From SZAS-79 sp965279075 (GTDB taxonomy: Bacteria; Pseudomonadota; Gammaproteobacteria; Burkholderiales; SG8-39), in the NCBI GenBank assembly GCA_965279075.1, contig CBDIHI010000012.1, forward strand, positions 496,001 through 560,000: DNA of 64,000 nucleotides, read 5' to 3'. A program made the position numbers and the translations under genes. This document shows positions 35,511-42,489 of the stretch, one piece after another. Within the stretch, counting starts at the first letter, position 1, and every line of letters begins with the position of its first letter. Under the pieces are notes generated by a model. It searched no databases. It saw nothing but the letters and a program-made list of their open reading frames with translations, and was not told where the DNA came from.

Positions 35511-37211
35511 ATGAGCGAAACCCCCAAGCACGGCCTGGCCCGCGGCCTTACGAACTACGGCGACGCCGATTTCTCCCTTTACCTGCGGCGTTCGTTTGCC
35601 AAGAGCATGGGTTATTCGGGCGAGATGCTCTCCCGGCCGGTGGTAGGCATCGCGGACACCTCCAGCGGCTTCAACAACTGCCATCGCAACGTGCCCGAGC
35701 AGATCGAGGCCATCAAGCGCGGTGTGCTCGCCGCCGGCGGGCTGCCACTTGCCTTTCCCACCGTGTCCCTCGGCGAGGTGTTCCTCAACCCGACCTCGAT
35801 GATGTTCCGGAACATGATGGCGATGGACACCGAGGAGATGGTCCGCGCCCAGCCGATGGACGCGGTCGTGCTGGTCGGCGGCTGCGACAAGACGATTCCC
35901 GCGCAGTTGATGGGCGCGGCTTCCGCGGACGTTCCTGCCATCCAGCAGATCGTCGGGCCGATGATGCCGAACATGTTCCGCGGCGAGCGGCTCGGCGCCT
36001 GCACCGACTGCCGCAGGTTCTGGGGCATGCACCGGGCCGGCAAGGTGGACAAGGAGGGGATCGACGAGATCGAGGGCAACCTCGCGGCGACCGCCGGATC
36101 CTGCGCGGTGATGGGCACGGCCTCGACCATGGCCTCGATCGCCGAAGCCCTGGGCATGGCCCTGCCGGGCACCGCGGCGATTCCTGCGGTGCATGCCGAC
36201 CGCCTGCGCGCCGCGGAAGCAAGCGGCCGGCGCGCCGTGGAGCTGGCGCGCAACCCGATCCGGCCTTCGGAGATCATCACCGAAAAATCGATCGAGAATG
36301 CCCTGCGGATACTGCTCGCGATCGGCGGCTCGACCAACGCGATCGTCCACCTTACGGCGATCGCCGGCCGGGTGGGGGTCAAGGTCGACCTGAACCGGCT
36401 GAACGTCCTGTCCGACACCACGCCGGTACTGGTCGACCTGAAGCCCACGGGGCAGCATTACATGTCCGACTTGTATTCCGCCGGCGGTCTCGGCGCGGTG
36501 CTGCGCGAGCTGCGGCCGCTGCTGCACCTGGACTGCATGACCATCACGGGCGAAACGCTGGGGCAACGCCTCGACAATGAGCCCGGCTGGGTCGACCGCT
36601 CGGTGGTGCGCACTTTCGCGGACCCCTACCAGAAGGAAGGCGGGCTGGTCGCGCTGTTCGGCTCGCTCGCGCCCAACGGCGCCATCCTGAAGAGGTCCGC
36701 GGCCGATCCCACGCTGTTCGAGCGCGAGGGGCGCGCGGTGGTCTTCACGTCGCTGGACGACCTGGCGGCGAGGATCGACACGCCGGAGCTGGACGTGAAG
36801 CCGGACGACTTCCTCGTCCTGCAGAACGCCGGCCCGAAGAGCGGCTACGCGATGCCCGAATCAGGCTACCTGCCCATCCCGCAGAAACTCGCGCGCGCAG
36901 GCCTCAAGGACATGGTGCGGATCTCGGACGCCAGGATGAGCGGCACCGCGTTCGGTACGATCGTGCTGCATGTGTCCCCGGAGGCGGCGGTCGGCGGCCC
37001 GCTTGCCCTCGTACGCAACGGAGACCGGATCCGGCTCTCGGTGAAAGATCGTCGCATCGAACTCATGGTGCCGGAAGCCGAACTGGCCGCGCGCCGCACG
37101 GCGTGGAAGCCCCCCGTGGAAGCGCCTAAGCGCGGCTACGCCAAGCTCTACATGGACCACGTGATGCAGGCCGAGGACGGCTGCGACTTCGACTTCCTGC
37201 GCAGGGCCTGA
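35511..37211 (+). CDS. IlvD/Edd family dehydratase (sugar-acid dehydratase type)
   Basis: Iron-sulfur dehydratase of 566 aa that converts a 2,3-dihydroxy acid to a 2-keto-3-deoxy acid. Cluster ligands are C57 (GFNNCHRN), C125 (VGGCDKTIP) and C198 (AGSCAVMGTA), the spacing of the [2Fe-2S] sugar-acid dehydratases. Other blocks are GACTDCRRFW and, near the C terminus, RISDARMSGTAFGTIVLHVS. The lack of ilv genes nearby and the divergence from a TRAP importer favour a sugar-acid substrate (arabonate, xylonate or similar) over valine biosynthesis. Specificity is inferred. Confidence 0.87.
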   Translation: MSETPKHGLARGLTNYGDADFSLYLRRSFAKSMGYSGEMLSRPVVGIADTSSGFNNCHRNVPEQIEAIKRGVLAAGGLPLAFPTVSLGEVFLNPTSMMFRNMMAMDTEEMVRAQPMDAVVLVGGCDKTIPAQLMGAASADVPAIQQIVGPMMPNMFRGERLGACTDCRRFWGMHRAGKVDKEGIDEIEGNLAATAGSCAVMGTASTMASIAEALGMALPGTAAIPAVHADRLRAAEASGRRAVELARNPIRPSEIITEKSIENALRILLAIGGSTNAIVHLTAIAGRVGVKVDLNRLNVLSDTTPVLVDLKPTGQHYMSDLYSAGGLGAVLRELRPLLHLDCMTITGETLGQRLDNEPGWVDRSVVRTFADPYQKEGGLVALFGSLAPNGAILKRSAADPTLFEREGRAVVFTSLDDLAARIDTPELDVKPDDFLVLQNAGPKSGYAMPESGYLPIPQKLARAGLKDMVRISDARMSGTAFGTIVLHVSPEAAVGGPLALVRNGDRIRLSVKDRRIELMVPEAELAARRTAWKPPVEAPKRGYAKLYMDHVMQAEDGCDFDFLRRA

Positions 37212-37225
37212 AGGCGGTTTCCCGG

Positions 37226-37792
37226 TTATTTCTTCTTCCCGTCATTGCGGGCCGGGGCCGGGGCGGGATCGGCAGGCACAGGGGCGGGTGTGGCCTCTTC
37301 TTCCTTCTTCGGATAGTCGTACTGCAACTCGAACTTGCCGTCTTTCGAGAGCAACAGCGTCGCACGGGTCCAGTTGCGCTTGTCCGGTTCCAGCGCCGCA
37401 TTCAGCTTGTAGACGTTCATCGCAGGCGCGCGCAGGTCGCAGGGCGTGAATACCGCACCCTTGCCGTCCGCGCCCCGGTAGGAATACTTCGCCTCGAACT
37501 CCCGTTGCTTGCCGTCGCGGCCGAGTTCGGTGACCTCGATTTGGGCGAGTGTCCAGTCCTGGGGCAGGCCGGCCAGCACGCAATCGGCGATGTCCTGCAC
37601 CACGCCCTCCAGCGTCGGTCCCTTTTCTTCCGCAGCCGGGGCGACGACCGTTTCCGAAGGCTTGAGGCCCAAGCCGCTTCCCAAGGGGTCTTTCGGCTTG
37701 GATTTTGTCGGGGCCTTGAGCTGGGCCTGGGCGGCGCCCAGGGACAACGCCAGCGGCAGTGCGAGGAGGATGGCGAGGGTTCGAATTTTCAT
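37226..37792 (-). CDS. Secreted hypothetical protein
   Basis: 188-aa exported protein that I do not recognise. It has a clear signal peptide (MKIRTLAILLALPLALSLGA, cleavage near AQA at residue 23), a Pro/Lys linker, a compact middle (VVQDIADCVLAGLPQDWTLA through LLLSKDGKFELQYDYPKKEE) with two Cys that could pair (C about 67 and C about 117), and a Pro/Ala/Lys-rich tail. It ends 15 bases from the convergent dehydratase gene and is divergent from marR. No function is proposed. Confidence 0.75.
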   Translation of the reverse strand: MKIRTLAILLALPLALSLGAAQAQLKAPTKSKPKDPLGSGLGLKPSETVVAPAAEEKGPTLEGVVQDIADCVLAGLPQDWTLAQIEVTELGRDGKQREFEAKYSYRGADGKGAVFTPCDLRAPAMNVYKLNAALEPDKRNWTRATLLLSKDGKFELQYDYPKKEEEATPAPVPADPAPAPARNDGKKK

Positions 37793-37918
37793 AGCCGAGA
37801 CTATAGCGCAGTGCGGCGCGGTCCCGGCCCGGTGCGGCGCAGCGTGACAACGGGGCCTTGGCCTGCCAATATGCTTTAAGCCTATTCTATTCATATCGAA
37901 AGTATCGAGGCCCAAGGC
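37793..37918. promoter_or_regulatory. Divergent control region before marR
   Basis: This 126-base AT-richer gap separates the secreted protein gene from marR. It contains a direct repeat TATCGAAAG/TATCGAGG (from about 37894) and TATTCT (37883-37888), a weak -10 candidate with TTGGCC 19 bases upstream. It is the natural place for a MarR operator; none can be proven by eye. Confidence 0.35.
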
Positions 37919-38455
37919 ATGCTACGTACCTCTCCTCCGCCCCCCGGTCCGCACGCTTCCGACCGCGAGACCGCCGCCCGTCCCGACGACCACCGCGGGT
38001 TGCGCCTGTGGCTGCGGATGCTGACCTGCACGCAGATGATCGAGCGGCACATCCGCAACGAGCTGCGGCAGCGGTTTTCGACCACCCTGCCGCGCTTCGA
38101 CCTGATGTCCCAGCTCGAGCGCCACCCGGAGGGGCTCAAGATGAACGAGCTCTCCCGCCGCATGATGGTGACCGGGGGCAACGTCACGGGAATTACCGAC
38201 CAGCTGGCGAAGGAGGGCCTCGTCGAGCGCCTCCCTGAGCCCGCGGACCGGCGCGCGTTCCGCATCCGGCTTACGCGCGCCGGGGCCAGGGCCTTCGCCG
38301 AGATGGCGGCTGAGCACGAAAACTGGGTCGTGGGCCTCCTCTCGGGACTCACCAAGCGCGAGCACCAGGACCTCATGTCGCTGCTTGCGAAGGTCAAGCA
38401 CCACACCCTGTCAACCACCGGCGCCGGTGGCGCCGAGCCGAGGAGCAGCGAATGA
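37919..38455 (+). CDS. MarR family transcriptional regulator
   Basis: Winged-helix regulator of 178 aa. The DNA-binding region spans about residues 50-115 (LPRFDLMSQLERHPEGLKMN, LSRRMMVTGGNVTGITDQLA, GLVERLPEPADRRAFRIRLT, the wing). Its stop overlaps the crotonase start by 4 bases, so it is the first gene of the CoA-pathway operon and probably represses it, with a CoA thioester or aromatic acid as inducer, as for other MarR regulators of aromatic-CoA pathways. Confidence 0.9.
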   Translation: MLRTSPPPPGPHASDRETAARPDDHRGLRLWLRMLTCTQMIERHIRNELRQRFSTTLPRFDLMSQLERHPEGLKMNELSRRMMVTGGNVTGITDQLAKEGLVERLPEPADRRAFRIRLTRAGARAFAEMAAEHENWVVGLLSGLTKREHQDLMSLLAKVKHHTLSTTGAGGAEPRSSE

Positions 38456-39276
38456 AGAACATGCGCACCGATCTGGCCGGGCACCGGCCTGAGCATTTCA
38501 GCTGGCGGGTCGAAGGCGGCGTCGGCGTGATCACGATCGACCGCCCGGACAAGAAGAATCCGCTGACCTTCGACTCCTACGCCGAACTGCGCGACTTCTT
38601 CCGCAAGCTCCAGTACGCGCGCGACGTCAAGGCCGTGGTGGTCACAGGCGCGGGCGGGAATTTCTGCTCGGGCGGGGACGTGCACGAGATCATCGGGCCG
38701 TTGACGAAGATGGCGATGCCGGAGCTGATGGACTTTACCCGGATGACGGGCGACCTCATCAAGTCCATGCGCGCCTGCCCGCAGCCGGTCATCAGCGCGG
38801 TAGACGGCGTATGCGCCGGGGCGGGCGCGATGATCGCGCTGTTCTCGGACCTGCGCTACGGAACGCCTGCGGCCAAGGTCGCGTTCCTGTTCACGCGCGT
38901 CGGCCTGGCTGGCTGCGACATGGGTGCCTGCGCAATGCTGCCCCGTGTCATCGGCCAGGGGCGCGCTTCCGAACTCCTCTATTCCGGCCGCTCGATGTCC
39001 GGAGAGGAAGGGCTGGCCTGGGGGTTCTTCAACGCGCTGGCTGCGTCGGACGCAGTCCTCGCCCGCGCCCTGGAGACCGCGCAATCGCTCGCCGCCGGCC
39101 CGACCTTCGCGCACGGCATGACCAAGAAGATGCTGCAGCAGGAATGGGCCGTCGGCATCGACGAAGCCATCGAGATGGAGGCGCAGGCGCAGGCAATCTG
39201 CATGCAGACGCAGGACTTTCACCGGGCCTACAACGCGTTCGTCGCGAAGAAGAAGCCCGTGTTCGAAGGCGATTGA
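38452..39276 (+). CDS. Enoyl-CoA hydratase/isomerase family protein
   Basis: Crotonase-fold enzyme of 274 aa. The oxyanion-hole loops GAGGNFCSGGDVHEIIG and VCAGAGAMIALFSDLRYG are intact. One catalytic Glu position is kept (GQGRASELLYSGRSMSGEE), while the other, usually a Pro-Glu before the LG motif, reads FTRVGLAGCDMG, so chemistry may differ from plain hydration. It sits between marR and the acyl-CoA dehydrogenase and likely works on the ring-derived CoA intermediates of the 2-aminobenzoate route. Confidence 0.87.
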   Translation: MKNMRTDLAGHRPEHFSWRVEGGVGVITIDRPDKKNPLTFDSYAELRDFFRKLQYARDVKAVVVTGAGGNFCSGGDVHEIIGPLTKMAMPELMDFTRMTGDLIKSMRACPQPVISAVDGVCAGAGAMIALFSDLRYGTPAAKVAFLFTRVGLAGCDMGACAMLPRVIGQGRASELLYSGRSMSGEEGLAWGFFNALAASDAVLARALETAQSLAAGPTFAHGMTKKMLQQEWAVGIDEAIEMEAQAQAICMQTQDFHRAYNAFVAKKKPVFEGD

Positions 39277-39287
39277 GGGAACCCGGC

Positions 39288-40436
39288 ATGGGCATGGATC
39301 GCTTCGCGCACTTCGAATGGCCGTTCTTCGAGCCGCGTCATATGGCGCTCGCCCGCGAGGCCGATGCCTGGGTTGCGGGGCTCGACTACGCGCACGGCGA
39401 CGACGCGGATGCCGTGTGCCGGCGCATGGTCGGCGACCTCGGCCGCGCGGGATACCTGAGGTATTGCGCGCCGGGCGGGGCCGAGTTCGACGTGCGCTCG
39501 ATCGCTTTGTTGCGCGAGACGCTTGCCTACCACGCGGGCCTCGCCGATTTCGCCTTCGTCATGCAGGGCCTGGGCAGCGGTCCGATCGCGCTGGAGGGCG
39601 ACGAGACCCTGAGGAAGCGTTACCTGCCTCGCGTAGCGGCGGGTACGGCCATCGCCGCGCTTGCGTTGTCCGAGCCCGACGCGGGGTCGGACGCCGGGGC
39701 GCTGACGACGACAGCGCGCCGCGACGGCGCGCACTGGGTGCTGGACGGCGCCAAGACCTGGATCTCCAACGGGGGGATCGCGGATTTCTACGTCGTCTTC
39801 GCACGCAGTGGCGACGTGCCCGGCACCAAGGGGATCTCCGCGATCGTCGTCGACGCGGACACCCCGGGCCTGTCGGCCGCGGAACGCATAGACATCATCG
39901 CGCCACACCCCATGGCGACCCTGCGGTTCGACAACTGCCGTGTCCCGGCCGGGAATTTGCTTGGCCGGGAGGGAGAAGGCTTCAAGCTTGCGATGCGCAA
40001 CCTCGATGTTTTCCGCACCACCGTGGCGGCAGCCGCGCTGGGGTTCGCGCGCCGGGCGCTCGACGAGGCGCTTGGCCGCGCACGTGACAGGAAGATGTTC
40101 GGCCATGCGCTCGCGGATTTCCAGATGACGCAGGCGAAGCTCGCCGACATGGCCACTGGCGTCGAGGCCGGGGCGCTGCTGACCTACCGCGCGGCCTGGG
40201 CGCGCGATGTCCAGAAACGCCGCGTCACCAGGGAGGCCGCCATGGCCAAGATGCACGCCACCGAGACCGCGCAGCAGGTGATCGATGCCGCCGTGCAGAT
40301 CTTTGGCGGGCTCGGCGTGAAGCGCAACCACCCGGTGGAGCGGCTGTACCGCGAGGTCCGGGCGCTGCGGATCTACGAAGGCGCGACTGAAGTACAGAAA
40401 GTCATCATCGCACGCGAACTGCTGAAGGACGGGTAA
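39288..40436 (+). CDS. Acyl-CoA dehydrogenase
   Basis: FAD-dependent dehydrogenase of 382 aa. It shows ALALSEPDAGSDAGAL, DGAKTWISNGGIADFYVVFA and the catalytic Glu E364 in RIYEGATEVQKVIIARELL. The ATG at 39288 gives a normal length; the open frame reaches upstream through the crotonase gene. The gene follows the crotonase by 11 bases and precedes the ligase by 11, so it belongs to the same transcript. A substrate in the cyclohexene carboxyl-CoA series is inferred. Confidence 0.92.
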   Translation: MGMDRFAHFEWPFFEPRHMALAREADAWVAGLDYAHGDDADAVCRRMVGDLGRAGYLRYCAPGGAEFDVRSIALLRETLAYHAGLADFAFVMQGLGSGPIALEGDETLRKRYLPRVAAGTAIAALALSEPDAGSDAGALTTTARRDGAHWVLDGAKTWISNGGIADFYVVFARSGDVPGTKGISAIVVDADTPGLSAAERIDIIAPHPMATLRFDNCRVPAGNLLGREGEGFKLAMRNLDVFRTTVAAAALGFARRALDEALGRARDRKMFGHALADFQMTQAKLADMATGVEAGALLTYRAAWARDVQKRRVTREAAMAKMHATETAQQVIDAAVQIFGGLGVKRNHPVERLYREVRALRIYEGATEVQKVIIARELLKDG

Positions 40437-40447
40437 GGAGGGCAGGC

Positions 40448-42085
40448 ATGGGAACGAAGGCGCACCGCAAGTCATACCGCACCGCACACGTCGACACCTT
40501 CGCCCTCGACCGGCTGCCGTCGCGTAAGGACTGGCCGGAACTGAGGTTCGACCTGCCGGAACTGCAGTATCCCGGTCGCATGAACTGCGCCGTCGAGCTG
40601 CTCGACGGCGCGTTGGCGCGCGGCTGGCGCGATCGAATTTCGATCCGGGCGGCGGACGGGCACTGCACCTACGGCGAGTTGCTCGCGCAGGCGAACCGCA
40701 TCGCGGGCGTGCTGGTCGAGGACATGGGCCTGAAGCCAGGCAACCGCGTGCTATTGCGCGGCCCCAACAACCCGATGATGGCCGCCTGCTGGTTCGGCGT
40801 TTTCAAGGCGGGCGGCATCGTGGTGGGGACGATGCCGCTGTTGCGGGCCAAGGAACTGACCGAGATCGTCGCGAAGGCGCAAGTGACTCACGCGTTGTGC
40901 GACAAGCGCCTGGATGCCGAACTCGAGGCGGCACTGCCCGGCTGCCCGACGCTTGCCAAGGTGAAGTACTGGTACGACGACGCTCCGGCGTCGCTCGAGA
41001 ACCTGTGCAAGGCAAGGCCGGGCACGTTCGATAACGTGGACACCGCCGCAGAGGACCCCGCGCTGATTGCATTCACGTCCGGCACTACCGGCACGCCCAA
41101 GGGGACCGTCCATTTTCACCGCGACGTGATTGCCATGTGCGACCTCTTCCCGCGCTCCTGCCTGAAACCCTCGAAAGACGACGTCTTCTGCGGCACGCCG
41201 CCGCTCGCGTTCACGTTCGGCCTCGGCGGGATGCTGTGCTTCCCGCTGCGCTTCGGCGCCTCCACCGTGCTGCTCGAGCGTCTCACGCCGGACAGCCTGC
41301 TCGAGGCGGTCCGGAGATTCAAGGCCACCGTCTGCTGCACCGCGCCCACGTTCTACCGCCAGATGGCGCAACTTGCGAAGAACCACGACATCCGGTCCCT
41401 GAAGAAGTGCGTGTCGGCCGGCGAGGCGCTGCCTGACGCAACGCGGCAGCTCTTCAGGAACGCGACCGGTATCGAGATCATCGACGGGATCGGCGCCACG
41501 GAGATGATCCACATCTTCATCTCCCATACCCCCGAAACGGCGCGCCGTGGTGCGACCGGCTACGCGATCCCCGGCTACACGGCGGCGGTGCTCGATCCCA
41601 AGGGCCGACCCTGCCCGCCCGGTGTCGTCGGCCGGCTCGCGGTGAAAGGCCCGACGGGCTGCCGTTACCTCGCCGACGACAGGCAGAAGACCTATGTGCA
41701 GCACGGGTGGAACGTCACGGGCGACGCCTATTCGATGGACAAGGACGGCTACTTCTTCTACCAGGCGCGCACCGACGACATGATCATCTCGGCCGGCTAC
41801 AACATCGCCGGCCCGGAGGTCGAGGGTGCGTTGCTTGCCCACGAGGCGGTGGCCGAATGCGGCGTCGTGGGGGTGCCCGACGAGGAGCGCGGGCAGCTCG
41901 TGAAAGCCTGGGTCGTCCTGAAACCCGGCTACCAGAAGACCGAAGCGGTGGCGAAGATGCTCCAGGACCACGTGAAGAACGCCATCGCGCCTTACAAGTA
42001 TCCCCGTGCCGTCGAATTCGTCGATGCGCTGCCGCGCACCGAGACCGGCAAGCTGCAGCGTTTCAAACTGAGGACCACACCATGA
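40448..42085 (+). CDS. 2-aminobenzoate-CoA ligase (benzoate-CoA ligase family)
   Basis: AMP-forming ligase that activates anthranilate to its CoA thioester, 545 aa. The P-loop is AFTSGTTGTPKG (about residues 207-218); the core motif GWNVTGDAYSMDKDGYFFY, the hinge region RTDDMIISAGYNIAGPEVE and the catalytic Lys in RTETGKLQRF are present. Assignment to 2-aminobenzoate over benzoate rests on the adjacent monooxygenase/reductase. The stop overlaps the Rid gene start by 4 bases. Confidence 0.88.
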   Translation: MGTKAHRKSYRTAHVDTFALDRLPSRKDWPELRFDLPELQYPGRMNCAVELLDGALARGWRDRISIRAADGHCTYGELLAQANRIAGVLVEDMGLKPGNRVLLRGPNNPMMAACWFGVFKAGGIVVGTMPLLRAKELTEIVAKAQVTHALCDKRLDAELEAALPGCPTLAKVKYWYDDAPASLENLCKARPGTFDNVDTAAEDPALIAFTSGTTGTPKGTVHFHRDVIAMCDLFPRSCLKPSKDDVFCGTPPLAFTFGLGGMLCFPLRFGASTVLLERLTPDSLLEAVRRFKATVCCTAPTFYRQMAQLAKNHDIRSLKKCVSAGEALPDATRQLFRNATGIEIIDGIGATEMIHIFISHTPETARRGATGYAIPGYTAAVLDPKGRPCPPGVVGRLAVKGPTGCRYLADDRQKTYVQHGWNVTGDAYSMDKDGYFFYQARTDDMIISAGYNIAGPEVEGALLAHEAVAECGVVGVPDEERGQLVKAWVVLKPGYQKTEAVAKMLQDHVKNAIAPYKYPRAVEFVDALPRTETGKLQRFKLRTTP

Positions 42086-42480
42086 TGCAGGTATTGCAAC
42101 CTCCGGGCTGGGCCCGGCCCAGGGGCTATTCGAACGGCATCGCCACGCAGGGCGGGCGCCTCGTGTTCATCGCCGGGCAGATCGGCTGGAACGGGCAGTG
42201 CGAATTCGAGGAGAAGGGCTTCGGCGGCCAGTTCCGCCAGGCGCTGAAGAACATCCTCGAGGTGCTGGCCGAGGCGAAAGGCGGCCCCGAGCACCTCGTG
42301 AAACTGACGTGGTACGTCGTGGACAAGCAGGAGTACCTCGGTGCCATCGCGGAGGTCGGTGCTGCCTACCGCGAGCTGATGGGCCGCAACTACCCCACGA
42401 TGGCGGTGGTACAGGTGGGTGCGCTGGTGGAAGACGCCGCGCGCCTCGAGATCGAAGCGATGGCGGTGGTGCCCGCCTAG
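42082..42480 (+). CDS. Rid family protein lacking the catalytic Arg
   Basis: Small YjgF/Rid-fold protein of 132 aa. YSNGIATQGGRLVFIAGQIG, FRQALKNILEVLAEAKG and AVVQVGALVEDAARLEIEAM follow the family. The Arg of archetypal RidA that binds the substrate carboxylate (in an AR-S/T context) is replaced by YPTMAVV, so it belongs to another Rid subgroup. Known pathway chemistry produces an enamine, which makes an imine/enamine-hydrolysing helper plausible. The gene is translationally coupled to the ligase. Confidence 0.88.
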   Translation: MMQVLQPPGWARPRGYSNGIATQGGRLVFIAGQIGWNGQCEFEEKGFGGQFRQALKNILEVLAEAKGGPEHLVKLTWYVVDKQEYLGAIAEVGAAYRELMGRNYPTMAVVQVGALVEDAARLEIEAMAVVPA

Positions 42481-42489
42481 GGGACTGAC

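Noticed and set aside
35511..37211. Assignment as ilvD of branched-chain amino acid synthesis
   Set aside because: Cys spacing and context fit sugar-acid dehydratases better; no ilv genes are close.
37215..37226. Terminator between the dehydratase and the convergent secreted protein gene
   Set aside because: The 14-base gap has a T-rich stretch but no stem.
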